Below the pieces are notes generated by a model. That model ran no database searches, was not told the DNA's origin, and saw only the letters and a list, made by a program, of their open reading frames with translations. Shown here piece by piece: positions 50,850 through 59,016 of a DNA stretch of 64,000 bases. Both the position numbers and the translations under genes were made by a program. Each line of letters opens with the position of its first letter. Position 1 is the stretch's first letter. Origin of the DNA: JANXLS01 sp038227045 (GTDB lineage: Bacteria; Planctomycetota; SZUA-567; H5-PLA8); the NCBI GenBank assembly GCA_038227045.1, contig JBBRQD010000008.1, forward strand, positions 1 through 64,000, written 5' to 3'.

Positions 50850-51980
50850 ATGAAAGCCATTGCGACCGTGCCAATCCTGCTCGTCCTCGTCTGCGCCGCG
50901 TTCGTTCCAGGCGCTCGCGCGGAGGAGACGGCCGAGGATAAGATCAAGAAGGCGTTGACGCGCAAGGTCTCGTTCGAATTCGTCGACACGCCGCTGACCG
51001 ACGCGCTCGATTTCATCCGCCGTCTGAGCAACGTCGCGATCGTCGTCGATCCGAAGATCATTGCCGATGGCAAGGACAAGGCGGCGATCAATCTGCGCGT
51101 CACCGATATGAACATGGACTTGGCGCTGGAATGGATTTTAAAACTCGCAGAATTGGACTACAAGATCCGGAATCAGGCCATTTATATCTTCTCGCCTGAA
51201 GCCAAAGACGAGCTGAAAAAAGTCGTCGACGTCAAAAAGGAGATAGATAAAAAGGAGATCGATGCGGCCGCCGGTCCCGGCATGCTGCGCGCGCGCTTCG
51301 GTAATGGGGCCGCCATTGAGGCCGACGTTGCGATGATCAAGCAATTTCCGTATCTGGCGCAGGAAATTCTGGCGTTCGGTTTCGATCCGGCCAAGGACGA
51401 AATGCTGGCCCTTGCGCCCGGGCGCGATTTCCCGCCTCACATATCGGTGGCCGCGTTTATCGAGTCGGTGAAAACGATCGCGCCCGACGCAAAATTCGAT
51501 TTCGACGACAGACTGAAACTCCTGTATATCCGTTCGACCGAGGAATCCGATCTGCGGCGCATTCACGCCATTGCCCGCGCTTTGCGCCGCGCTCCGCCCA
51601 ATCCCGCGTTTGAACAGCCGTTCGCAAACCCCAATCAAAAAGTTACTTTAAAGGCGACCGATCGTCCGCTGAAAGACGTGCTGGATAAATTGTGTGCCAT
51701 GGCGCGCTTGACCCCCGTGGCCGCCGATCGAGACGCGGCGGATCGGTTCAGGCAGCCGATTACTCTTGACGTCAACGACATGGAATTGAAGGAGTGCTTC
51801 TTTCTGGTCGCGAAAATGACGGAACTGCGTTTCGAGTATCAGGCCAACAACACGATTGCATTCTCCATGGCGGGCGCGCCGAAGTTGCCGCAGTTGTCGG
51901 TGAAACCGCCCCGGCCGCCGGCGGAAACCGCGCCGAAAGAAAAGCGAAAGCCGGACCCCGCCGCGGAACCGCAGTTTTGA
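50850..51980 (+). CDS. Secreted protein with two STN-like domains
   Basis: 376 residues, signal peptide (KAIATVPILLVLVCAAFVPGARA). First STN-like domain at about 32-115 (KVSFEFVDTPLTDALDFIRR, NVAIVVDPKIIADGKD, MNMDLALEWILKLAELDY), clearly similar to the whole protein at 50408; a linker (KKEIDKKEIDAAAGPGMLRA); a central part with PHISVAAFIESVKTIAPDAK and LLYIRSTEESDLRRIHAIARA, recalling a secretin N1-type ring domain; and a second STN-like domain at about 265-345 (KVTLKATDRPLKDVLDKLCA). No beta-barrel secretin domain follows. GGAG precedes the ATG by seven bases. The two genes look like a duplicated N-terminal secretin module. Confidence 0.7.
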   Translation: MKAIATVPILLVLVCAAFVPGARAEETAEDKIKKALTRKVSFEFVDTPLTDALDFIRRLSNVAIVVDPKIIADGKDKAAINLRVTDMNMDLALEWILKLAELDYKIRNQAIYIFSPEAKDELKKVVDVKKEIDKKEIDAAAGPGMLRARFGNGAAIEADVAMIKQFPYLAQEILAFGFDPAKDEMLALAPGRDFPPHISVAAFIESVKTIAPDAKFDFDDRLKLLYIRSTEESDLRRIHAIARALRRAPPNPAFEQPFANPNQKVTLKATDRPLKDVLDKLCAMARLTPVAADRDAADRFRQPITLDVNDMELKECFFLVAKMTELRFEYQANNTIAFSMAGAPKLPQLSVKPPRPPAETAPKEKRKPDPAAEPQF

Positions 51981-52223
51981 TCGTTCGTAACCATCGCGGC
52001 TCTCTCCGGGTATGCGCTCAGTATTCGGCACGGACAGACGGGGTGCCGTCTTTGGACCGTGTCGCACACTGAATGAATAAGACCTTTTTTATCCGCTTAT
52101 CCGTTTCTTCACTCGTAAAGGCGCAAAGCCCAAAACGCTGCGCACTTTGGCATTTCGTTTGTTTCTCACTGGATCTCTGTGGTAAAGTGGGCATGGACCG
52201 ATCGAACGAATTAAAGAGGACTC

Positions 52224-52460
52224 ATGGCCAGCCCCCACGACAAATACCCGGACAACGTTCCGGGAGCGTTTTATACGGACACTCAGTGCATTGATTGCGA
52301 TCTGTGCCGCCAGACCGCGCCGGACTTTTTCGACCGAAATGCGAAGGGCGGCTATTCCTTTGTACACAAGCAGCCCAAGACGCCCGACGAAATCGCGCTG
52401 TGCGAGCAGGCGCTGGAAGAATGTCCGGTTGAAGCGATCGGAAAAGATGGCGAGGTTTAG
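52224..52460 (+). CDS. Single-cluster [4Fe-4S] ferredoxin
   Basis: 78 residues. CIDCDLCRQTAPDFF (Cys22/25/28) and CPVEAI (Cys67) are the four ligands; the extra Cys60 may form a disulfide, as in Bacillus- and Thermotoga-type single-cluster ferredoxins. GGYSFVHKQPKTPDE between the ligands is the usual insert where a second cluster has been lost. Cytoplasmic one-electron carrier; partner unknown. Stands in a small + strand run between the STN proteins and the YpfJ-type peptidase (36 bases downstream). Confidence 0.9.
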   Translation: MASPHDKYPDNVPGAFYTDTQCIDCDLCRQTAPDFFDRNAKGGYSFVHKQPKTPDEIALCEQALEECPVEAIGKDGEV

Positions 52461-52495
52461 AGTTGGGTGGCCCGAATTCACCGGAGATTTTTGCT

Positions 52496-53407
52496 ATGAA
52501 ATGGGATGGCGGCGAAGAGAGCGACAATGTCGAAGACCGGCGCGGCAAGGATGACGGCGGTGGCGGTGGCGGCGGGGGAATCACGGGAATGCATTTGGGC
52601 GTCGGTGGCACCCTTGCGATTCTTGCGATCAGCTACTTTTTAGGCATTGATCCACGGCAATTGATCAATGTAGCGAACAGCGGTCAAACCCAGCAGCAGC
52701 AACAACAAGCGCCGCGTTCAAACAACCCGAGTGCCAATGCACCACAAACCAACGACCGCGCGAAACATTTCATCCGAACCATTCTGGGCTATACGGAAAA
52801 GGTCTGGGACGACCAGTTTAAAAAGATGGGCAAAGTGTACGAGAAGCCCCATTTGGTGATGTTCACAGGACAGACGCGGACTGGCTGTGGTCAAGGCACC
52901 ACGGCAATGGGGCCTTTTTACTGCCCCGCCGACAAAACGGTCTATATCGATCCGGATTTCTACGAGGAGTTGGAAAAAGGTCTGGGCGGATCGAAGGCTG
53001 ACTTTTCGCAGGCGTACGTGATCGCTCACGAAATCGGGCATCACGTTCAGAACTTGCTCGGCTACAGCGAAATCATTGATCAGAAACGCCAGGAACTCTC
53101 GAAGACTGAATTCAATAAATGGTCGGTTCGCCTGGAACTTCAGGCCGATTATCTTGCGGGCGTCTGGGCGCATTACGGCGACGAAAAGTACCATTTTATT
53201 GAAAAGGGAGACGCGGAAGAAGCGATCAAATCCGCCAATGCCATCGGTGACGACAGGCTGCAAAAGCGCGCCACAGGCCATGTCTCACCGCAGAACTACA
53301 CCCACGGCACGGCGGCGCAACGCGTCAAATGGTACACAAAAGGCCTGCAGACGGGCGATTTCAGCCAGTTGAAGGTAATCTTCGACTTGCCTTATGATCA
53401 ACTCTAA
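52496..53407 (+). CDS. YpfJ-type neutral zinc metallopeptidase, membrane-anchored
   Basis: 303 residues from ATG 52496 with a CCGGAG site ten bases upstream. Zn_peptidase (YpfJ/KPN_02809) layout: an N-terminal MKWDGGEESDNVEDRRG stretch, a glycine run (seven to eight Gly), a membrane helix (GGTLAILAISYFLGIDP), glutamine run, and the catalytic part FTGQTRTGCGQGTTAMGPFYCP, then QAYVIAHEIGHHVQNLLGYS with HEIGHH at His178/His182, LELQADYLAGVWAHY with the third ligand Glu/Asp. The protein is anchored at the inner membrane with the peptidase domain outside. Substrate not known. Family normally about 290-300 residues. Confidence 0.9.
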   Translation: MKWDGGEESDNVEDRRGKDDGGGGGGGGITGMHLGVGGTLAILAISYFLGIDPRQLINVANSGQTQQQQQQAPRSNNPSANAPQTNDRAKHFIRTILGYTEKVWDDQFKKMGKVYEKPHLVMFTGQTRTGCGQGTTAMGPFYCPADKTVYIDPDFYEELEKGLGGSKADFSQAYVIAHEIGHHVQNLLGYSEIIDQKRQELSKTEFNKWSVRLELQADYLAGVWAHYGDEKYHFIEKGDAEEAIKSANAIGDDRLQKRATGHVSPQNYTHGTAAQRVKWYTKGLQTGDFSQLKVIFDLPYDQL

Positions 53408-53416
53408 GGCACGCGC

Positions 53417-54895
53417 TTATTTCCGCTCGCTTGCCTTCGAGAAATCGATAAACCCGCGTTCCACGTCCACGTGTTCCAAGCGCACCGTTACGCGAGTTCC
53501 CACGTCCAATCCCTCAAAGCCGCGCGTCAATTTTCCTTCGACTGGCGGATTAATGGTGCGCACCCACGTGCCCTTCTGCGACGCGCCCGTGACGATGGCG
53601 TCGAATTGCTCGCCGATCTTTGTTTCGAGCAGCAGCGCCGCCGCCGATTTACGCACCTGGCGTTCGACTTTTGACGCGGCGTCTTCCATATCGGTGCAAT
53701 TCTTGGCAAGCTGCGTCAGTTCGGCGTCGGAATACGGCGACGGCACGCCGGCCATCGCGGCTTTGAGCAGGCGTTGCGTCAGCAGGTCCGGGAAACGCCG
53801 GTTGGGTGCGGTGGAATGCGTGTAATCCTGCACCGCCAGACCGAAATGCCCCGGAACCGTCTGGCCGGGCAGATCGACGACATATTCGCCGCGCCCCATT
53901 AACTTCACGATCGTCAGCGAAAGATCTGGAAATCGCAGCGGGTCGGCCTGCTTTCGTTTGGACAGAAAAGCTTCCAATGCAGAGGCGTCCGGCTGTATAG
54001 GCAAGGTTTCGTTCAGCGCGGCCGCCAATTCGACAATGCGCTGCCAGCGTTCGGGTTCCCGAACAATCCGGCGCAGCGAAGGCAGATGTTTGTTTTTCAG
54101 GTAGTTGGCCGTCACTCCGTTGGCGGCAATCATGAAATCTTCGATTAGTTCCTTGGCGCGGTTGGCTTCTTCGATTTTGATGTCCGTCAATTTGTCGCCC
54201 ACATAAACCGCACTGGGCTGGATCGTTTGAAGACTGAGCGCGCCATGTTCGTGCCGCAGCGCTTTCAGTGCCTGAGCGACTTTGTCCTGGATGCGGATTT
54301 GTTCGTCCATGCCGGGTACGGCCGCCAGTGCAGCCGGAGCGGGAGCGGCATTTTTCAGCCACGCCGCGACGCTGTTGTAGGCCAGTTTTGCGCGGTTGTG
54401 AACGGCGGCGCGATACACGTCGGAACTGGCGATCGTACCGCCGGTGTTCACGACAAGTTCGACCACAATCGCGAGCCGGTCCTGGCCATCGTTGAGCGAC
54501 GTGAGGTCCGTCGAGAGTTTCTCGGGTAGCATGGAGAAGATGATCGCGGGCGTATAGACAGAGGTGGTGTTGTGCTGCGCGTGCGCGTCGATCTCGGTTC
54601 CTTTATGGACAAGCGCGTCGACATCCGCAACGGCCACGAGAATCTTGACTGTGCCCCCGGCCGGCAGCACTTCGGCGACGGTCAACTGGTCCAAATCGCG
54701 CGAGCTATCGTTGTCAATCGAACACCACAGCAGCGCGCGAAGATCGCGAATGGTTCCCGACGCTGGAACAGGCGCGGCGTGGATTGCAGCCAGTTCGGAA
54801 AGTTCGGCCGCTGGAAAATCCGGCAGCAATCCGCGCTCAATCATGGCCCGGCGAGCGATGTCTTTTAAGTCGTGTGCGTGGGGTTTTGTCTGCAT
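53417..54895 (-). CDS. RNB-family exoribonuclease
   Basis: 492 residues from ATG 54895 (ATG 54922 possible). RNB catalytic core: LLWCSIDNDSSRDLDQLTVAE holds the DNDxSRDLD aspartates, VAVADVDALVHKGTEID the following helix, and FGLAVQDYTHSTAPNRRFPDLLTQRLL the second signature with PNRR. C-terminal S1-like OB fold (GEQFDAIVTGASQKGTWVRT, LEHVDVERGFIDFSKASE). Lacks the cold-shock domains that precede the core in RNase II/R, so it is a shortened member, close to the archaeal/plastid type. Hydrolyses RNA 3' to 5'. Convergent with the YpfJ-type gene, nine bases apart. Confidence 0.88.
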   Translation of the reverse strand: MQTKPHAHDLKDIARRAMIERGLLPDFPAAELSELAAIHAAPVPASGTIRDLRALLWCSIDNDSSRDLDQLTVAEVLPAGGTVKILVAVADVDALVHKGTEIDAHAQHNTTSVYTPAIIFSMLPEKLSTDLTSLNDGQDRLAIVVELVVNTGGTIASSDVYRAAVHNRAKLAYNSVAAWLKNAAPAPAALAAVPGMDEQIRIQDKVAQALKALRHEHGALSLQTIQPSAVYVGDKLTDIKIEEANRAKELIEDFMIAANGVTANYLKNKHLPSLRRIVREPERWQRIVELAAALNETLPIQPDASALEAFLSKRKQADPLRFPDLSLTIVKLMGRGEYVVDLPGQTVPGHFGLAVQDYTHSTAPNRRFPDLLTQRLLKAAMAGVPSPYSDAELTQLAKNCTDMEDAASKVERQVRKSAAALLLETKIGEQFDAIVTGASQKGTWVRTINPPVEGKLTRGFEGLDVGTRVTVRLEHVDVERGFIDFSKASERK

Positions 54896-54966
54896 GGTGA
54901 TCCGGCTTTCCCAATCCGGCATTGCCGGGAACCCTAAAAATTCTGCGCGTTAAATAAATCCAAGCC

Positions 54967-55113
54967 CTACTTAATCGCAGCAGATGAACGCGGCTGCACG
55001 CGGATTACCACAGATAAAGGTTGGGAATTTAAAAAAAACAAATTCACTATCCCCTTCTTTTTCTTCCATCCGCGGTAATTCGTGTTCATTTGCGCTCATC
55101 TGCGATTAAGTAG
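54967..55113. repeat. 147-base inverted-repeat element, relative of 32592
   Basis: CTACTTAATCGCA at the left, TGCGATTAAGTAG at the right, with ACGCGGATTACCACAGAT and GCGGTAATTCGTGTTCATTT inside; same family as 32592-32728 but the ends match over a shorter stretch. It lies between the RNB and M19 genes, both on the - strand. Confidence 0.7.
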
Positions 55114-55148
55114 ACCGCCGATAAACCCGAGCATCTTGCAGTGAAGTG

Positions 55149-56216
55149 CTAACGCCACGCATTTTTTAAGAATCGCAAGAAATTCCCGTGCATCATGCTT
55201 TCGATATCCGCATCGGAATAGCCTCGGCGTTTCAACATTTCCGGCAGGCGCGCGAGATCGGCGATGCTGTCCAAATCCATTGGCGTCTGTTCCGTTCCAA
55301 AGGCACCGTCCAGATCGCTGCCGATTCCCGTGTGCTTCGCGTTGCCGGCGAGCTGATTGATGTGATCCAGGTGATCGAACAGTGTTTCGAGCTTCAAATT
55401 CATAGATTGCGGCGTGCTCTGTCGGCGCACCCAGTTGGGGATCATCATCCAGGCATCGAGCGCGCCGCCGATGACCGCGCCGCGCTGAATGAGCGCCTTG
55501 ATCTGTTCGTCGCTGTATTGGCGGTTGTGCGGAACCAGCGCGCGGCAATTGTTGTGGCTGGCCCAGACGGGGCCAGTGAAGAGATCCAGCGCCTCCCAGA
55601 AACAGTCGTCGCAGAGATGCGTCGCATCGAGGATGATTCCGAAGCGGTTCATCTCCTTTAATAAGTCGCGTCCACCGGGGCGCAGACCGCCAGTGGCGTC
55701 CGTACCCATCGCATAGCGCCCCGGACCGTAATGTGCCGGCCCCAGTGCGCGCAGGCCTTGTTCGTACGCGCGTTCGAGATGCATTGGAGTCAGGATCGAA
55801 TCCGCGCCTTCGAGACTGAGGATAAAGCCGATCGGCGCGCTTTCCGACGGATTGTTTTTCCAGAGGGATTCAAGCAATTGAAGCTGGTCCGCGTTGACGA
55901 TCTGGACCATCTGTCCGGCCGCTTCCATCGCCTTATAATAGGCCAACTGCCCCTGTGACTGCGCCCACGCCTGTTCGGGGGAATGCCAGCCCGGCAGCGA
56001 GTTGCCGGGCGCCACGTAGCGAGCGATCTGAGTCGCGACGCAAAGACCGATCTGCGCCCGGCGCATCTCCGGAAAACAAACCGTGCCGCGGCTGCGGTCC
56101 GGCTTGTCGGTCAAACCCTTTTCTCGCTCGCGTATTTCAGCGAGCGGACGAGTCAGGTCGCGATTCCACTCCAGCGCGTTCATGGACAAATCGAGGTGGG
56201 CGTCAAATATAAGCAT
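55149..56216 (-). CDS. Membrane-dipeptidase-like (M19) enzyme
   Basis: 355 residues from ATG 56216 (MLIFDAHLDLSMNALEWNRD); an upstream start would add 12 residues. Peptidase M19 pattern: FDAHLDLSM (H-x-D zinc ligands), GFILSLEGADSI (bridging Glu), NRFGIILDATHLCDDCFWEA (His), and GPVWASHNNCRALVPHNRQYS (His, arginine loop), then GTGIGSDLDGAFG-like KHTGIGSDLDGAFG. Hydrolyses dipeptides with a D-residue or beta-lactam-like amides. No signal peptide, so the bacterial enzyme is cytoplasmic. Single gene; its upstream gap is the AT-rich 56217-56994 region. Confidence 0.9.
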   Translation of the reverse strand: MLIFDAHLDLSMNALEWNRDLTRPLAEIREREKGLTDKPDRSRGTVCFPEMRRAQIGLCVATQIARYVAPGNSLPGWHSPEQAWAQSQGQLAYYKAMEAAGQMVQIVNADQLQLLESLWKNNPSESAPIGFILSLEGADSILTPMHLERAYEQGLRALGPAHYGPGRYAMGTDATGGLRPGGRDLLKEMNRFGIILDATHLCDDCFWEALDLFTGPVWASHNNCRALVPHNRQYSDEQIKALIQRGAVIGGALDAWMMIPNWVRRQSTPQSMNLKLETLFDHLDHINQLAGNAKHTGIGSDLDGAFGTEQTPMDLDSIADLARLPEMLKRRGYSDADIESMMHGNFLRFLKNAWR

Positions 56217-56994
56217 GACCCATAATACACCATCGTCGCTGGTGAATTCCACATGTCGAATTCAAAAATCTTCCGATATTTGTTTTGCTTCAAAAGGCGC
56301 GTTGTATAAAGTAGCCCTTCGAATCCACGCAATCGATTGGTGAGAGGCCGGCGAAATCCTGTTGGAACAGCCGAGCTTTTTCGGATTCAATCGCCTGAAT
56401 CTGAAATTCCGGCTTCAGTTTGGTCCGATAATGTGCCGAGAATAGATATTGAACGCCGATTTGTGAAATCTCTAACTATAGCAGCTACAGGAGCCTTCAA
56501 ACAAAACGATAGAATTTTTAAAAATAATTCTGTTAAGATATTGCTAAAGTTCAATTCGTGTGTAAACTGTGCTCTCAATCATTGAAACCAGTGCACGTCT
56601 GCTCGTAGAACACGTCAAAAATGTTTGAAGGGTTGCGGAATTTGATATAGCACCAGCCTGAATTTTGGGAAAGAAATCGATTTTGGAGTGGCAAAAGATT
56701 GAATTTGTGTTAGTGTCCGCATATTCAATCGAGTTTTTCAGCTGTAGCTTTTGTTTTGCAAATACGAAGTCTGTGGTGCTTAGGAAAGGTTTTCAGTATT
56801 GCGCTGACTGGTATGTCAAATGCGATATTCGCAAAGCATCTAAGCAACTTACAGTCTTTAAACAATTTTTGAGTCGGCTGCTCAAAAATAATGCTCATTC
56901 CGCACGAATTGGACCAGTTCGTCCAGTTGCGGATAGGTGGACAATTTTTGTCCGATGTTGAGTTTTGGGAATAAACACGGAGGAGGGGAGTCGC
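56217..56994. other. AT-rich intergenic region of 778 bases
   Basis: No credible gene: the short open frames here have no signal, motif or ribosome site that I can defend. The left part holds the promoter of the M19 gene (reading left) and the right part the leader of the porin. A paired palindrome is annotated at 56911-56953, and a GGAGGAGGGGAG ribosome site at 56979-56990. Confidence 0.55.
56911..56953 (+). promoter_or_regulatory. Two GGAC-N-GTCC palindromes upstream of the porin
   Basis: GGAC-CAGTTC-GTCC at 56911-56924 and GGACAA-TTT-TTGTCC at 56939-56953, 14 bases apart, about 42 bases before the porin start. Two copies of one dyad upstream of a nutrient porin suggest an operator for a dimeric regulator; purely inference. 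Confidence 0.25.
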
Positions 56995-58605
56995 TTGAAA
57001 CACCAAAAGTTGTTCATCATGGGTCTGGTTGTGGCCCTATTCGCGACCACAGTTCTGCATGCCGAAGTCTCGGTGTCGGAATTCGAAGCGATGAAGAAGG
57101 AAATGACCGAAATGCGGACGAAGATGTCCGGCATGAAGGGTGCCGAGGCCGAATTGACCGCAGTCTGCGATAAATGCGCTACTTGTGCTGCACCGGTACC
57201 GAATAATGTCACGACGGCTGCTGGTAAGTTGGTCATGGGTGGATTGGTCCAAGTCTGGTACACCAGCATTCAGCACGACAAACAGGGTATCTTCAACGAT
57301 CCGGCCGGCACGGGCGTGTTCGATTCGAACGCTTGGGCCAACAAGGACACGTTCAGCATCCATACGGTCGAATTGTATTTCGACATGGCGATCACCGACA
57401 AGGTCAGCGCCTTCGTCTACATCAATCCGGCAGCGGAAATCGCCAGCAACACGCGCCCGGTGGTCACGCGCCGTTTGGCCAACGTTTCGCCTGAATTCAA
57501 CGCAGTCAATGGCCCCTTCAATGGTGCCACGACCGGCGCGATCAGCGCGTTGCAAAACGGTTCGGGTGCAGTTCCGAATCTGTTGCAGGACGCGATTATC
57601 AACTTCCACGACTTTGTTCCGCATCATGATTTCACGGTCGGACAGATGCTGAACACGTTCAACGAAGAAAACTTTGCTCCGAACAATTCGCTGGACTTCG
57701 TTGACCGCTCGTACATCGGCAACCAGATCCCGCGCGATTCCGGTGTGGTCATCCACGGTACGTGGTGGGGCAACGGCGGCGGCGGTTCCTATGCCGGCGG
57801 CGGAGACACGGGTCGCTTGCAGTACTGGGCGGGCATGTGGAATTCGGCTGGTACGCTTTACAACCCGCGCGGAAACACGCAGGACACCAATAACGACAAG
57901 GATTTCATCGGTACGATTTTGCTCCGCCCGATCTGGGATGACTGTATGGGCAAGCTCGAACTCGGTTACTCCTTCCGCGGTGGCCGCCACGGCACCGTCG
58001 ATCCGATCGCCGGCGCAGGAACTTCCGGTCTGCCGTTGACTCCGAACAACTCCTTGGAACGTGCCAATAACTGGGCGGTTGGCCATGACGCCTGGTTCAA
58101 GTACTTCGCGCCGGGTCCGTTCAAGGGTCTGTGGTTCAAGGCCGAAGGTTCGTGGATCAAGGATCGCACTTCCCCGGGCAGCGTGATCGATCAGGTCGCT
58201 GTTGACTTCCAGGGTGGCGACGGCAGTGGTTTGGCCAATGGCGGTGCTCCGTTCAGCTCCTTCGGTTACTGGGGCGCCATCGGTTACAAGTTCGGCGACA
58301 GCTCGTTGTTCTGCTCCACTTGCCACAGTTGGTGGAAGAACCTCGAAATCGACGCTCGCTACGAAAGTGCTCCGAACGTGTTCGTCACCGATCCGCAGGA
58401 TACGGGTCGCGCGGATGCAAACGCTCGCACCAACGTATACAACACGAAGATCTGGACTGCCGGTATCAACTACTACATCGCCGGGCAGAATGCCAAGATC
58501 CAGTTGAACTACAACCACTTGGACAGCCCGGACGGCCCGTCATCGGCACCGTTCCATCACCTCAAGGCTAACTCCTTGGTTGTCAACTTCCAGGTCTCTT
58601 GGTAA
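56995..58605 (+). CDS. Outer-membrane beta-barrel porin, probable urea/amide entry porin
   Basis: 536 residues from the TTG at 56995, chosen because a very strong GGAGGAGGGGAG site ends four bases before it and because it opens a normal signal peptide (MKHQKLFIMGLVVALFATTV, cleaved near LHAE). Next comes a short coiled coil (SEFEAMKKEMTEMRTKMSGM), a Cys-rich CDKCATCAA stretch, and a long alternating-strand barrel (KLVMGGLVQVWYTSI, DTFSIHTVELYFDMAITDKV, QLNYNHLDSPDG, SLVVNFQVSW) with an aromatic C-terminal residue W, as outer-membrane proteins need for assembly. It is followed by a terminator and then urtA. Substrate is inferred from context; many PVC urt clusters have such a porin. Confidence 0.75.
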   Translation: MKHQKLFIMGLVVALFATTVLHAEVSVSEFEAMKKEMTEMRTKMSGMKGAEAELTAVCDKCATCAAPVPNNVTTAAGKLVMGGLVQVWYTSIQHDKQGIFNDPAGTGVFDSNAWANKDTFSIHTVELYFDMAITDKVSAFVYINPAAEIASNTRPVVTRRLANVSPEFNAVNGPFNGATTGAISALQNGSGAVPNLLQDAIINFHDFVPHHDFTVGQMLNTFNEENFAPNNSLDFVDRSYIGNQIPRDSGVVIHGTWWGNGGGGSYAGGGDTGRLQYWAGMWNSAGTLYNPRGNTQDTNNDKDFIGTILLRPIWDDCMGKLELGYSFRGGRHGTVDPIAGAGTSGLPLTPNNSLERANNWAVGHDAWFKYFAPGPFKGLWFKAEGSWIKDRTSPGSVIDQVAVDFQGGDGSGLANGGAPFSSFGYWGAIGYKFGDSSLFCSTCHSWWKNLEIDARYESAPNVFVTDPQDTGRADANARTNVYNTKIWTAGINYYIAGQNAKIQLNYNHLDSPDGPSSAPFHHLKANSLVVNFQVSW

Positions 58606-58640
58606 CTCGGAATGTCGGCTAACGAAAACGTTTGAACGAG

Positions 58641-58673
58641 GAGGGCGGCTAATAAGCCGCCCTCTTCTTTTTA
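58641..58673 (+). terminator. Intrinsic terminator of the porin gene
   Basis: Ten-pair stem GAGGGCGGCT/AGCCGCCCTC, loop AATA, T-rich tail TTCTTTTT. Strong; it separates porin transcription from urtA. Confidence 0.9.
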
Positions 58674-59016
58674 CTGGATATTCTTTTTTCTTAACCCGCG
58701 CGGGTACAAAAGCATTCGCGCGTTTTTTATTTGGCAACCCGCATGACCTTGCGCATTCGCATAATCTCGCAACTACCGACACATCAATTGCCAACAGAAC
58801 GCCTTGCGTTTTAGCTTTAATTCGCGATGCCCATTCCCATCAATTTGATTTCAATTGGCTCAAGCAATGCTCTTTAACCTCTCGAAACAAGTCGACTAAA
58901 GATAGTTTGATCAATAATCAACATTGTGGTTTTGATCAGACATCTAGATGAGCGATTTTGTGCTTCAAACAATATGGCCGCTGTCATCGGCCGAAACATT
59001 TTTGGGAGGGAACAAG
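58674..59016. other. AT-rich leader between the porin terminator and urtA
   Basis: 343 bases without a credible gene. It should contain the urtA promoter. Two copies of TTTGATCA (58906-58913 and 58931-58938, 25 bases apart) lie about 80-110 bases before the start codon, and a GGGAGGG ribosome site at 59004-59010. No sigma-54 element of good quality was found. Confidence 0.5.
58906..58938 (+). promoter_or_regulatory. Direct repeat of TTTGATCA upstream of urtA
   Basis: Two eight-base copies 25 bases apart, each with the self-complementary core TGATCA. Spacing near two and a half helix turns. A possible site for a nitrogen-responsive regulator; chance occurrence in AT-rich DNA cannot be excluded. 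Confidence 0.2.

Noticed and set aside
56337..56961. Two open frames (82 and 98 residues) in the AT-rich gap before the porin
   Set aside because: No ribosome site, composition of non-coding DNA, no domain or membrane logic.
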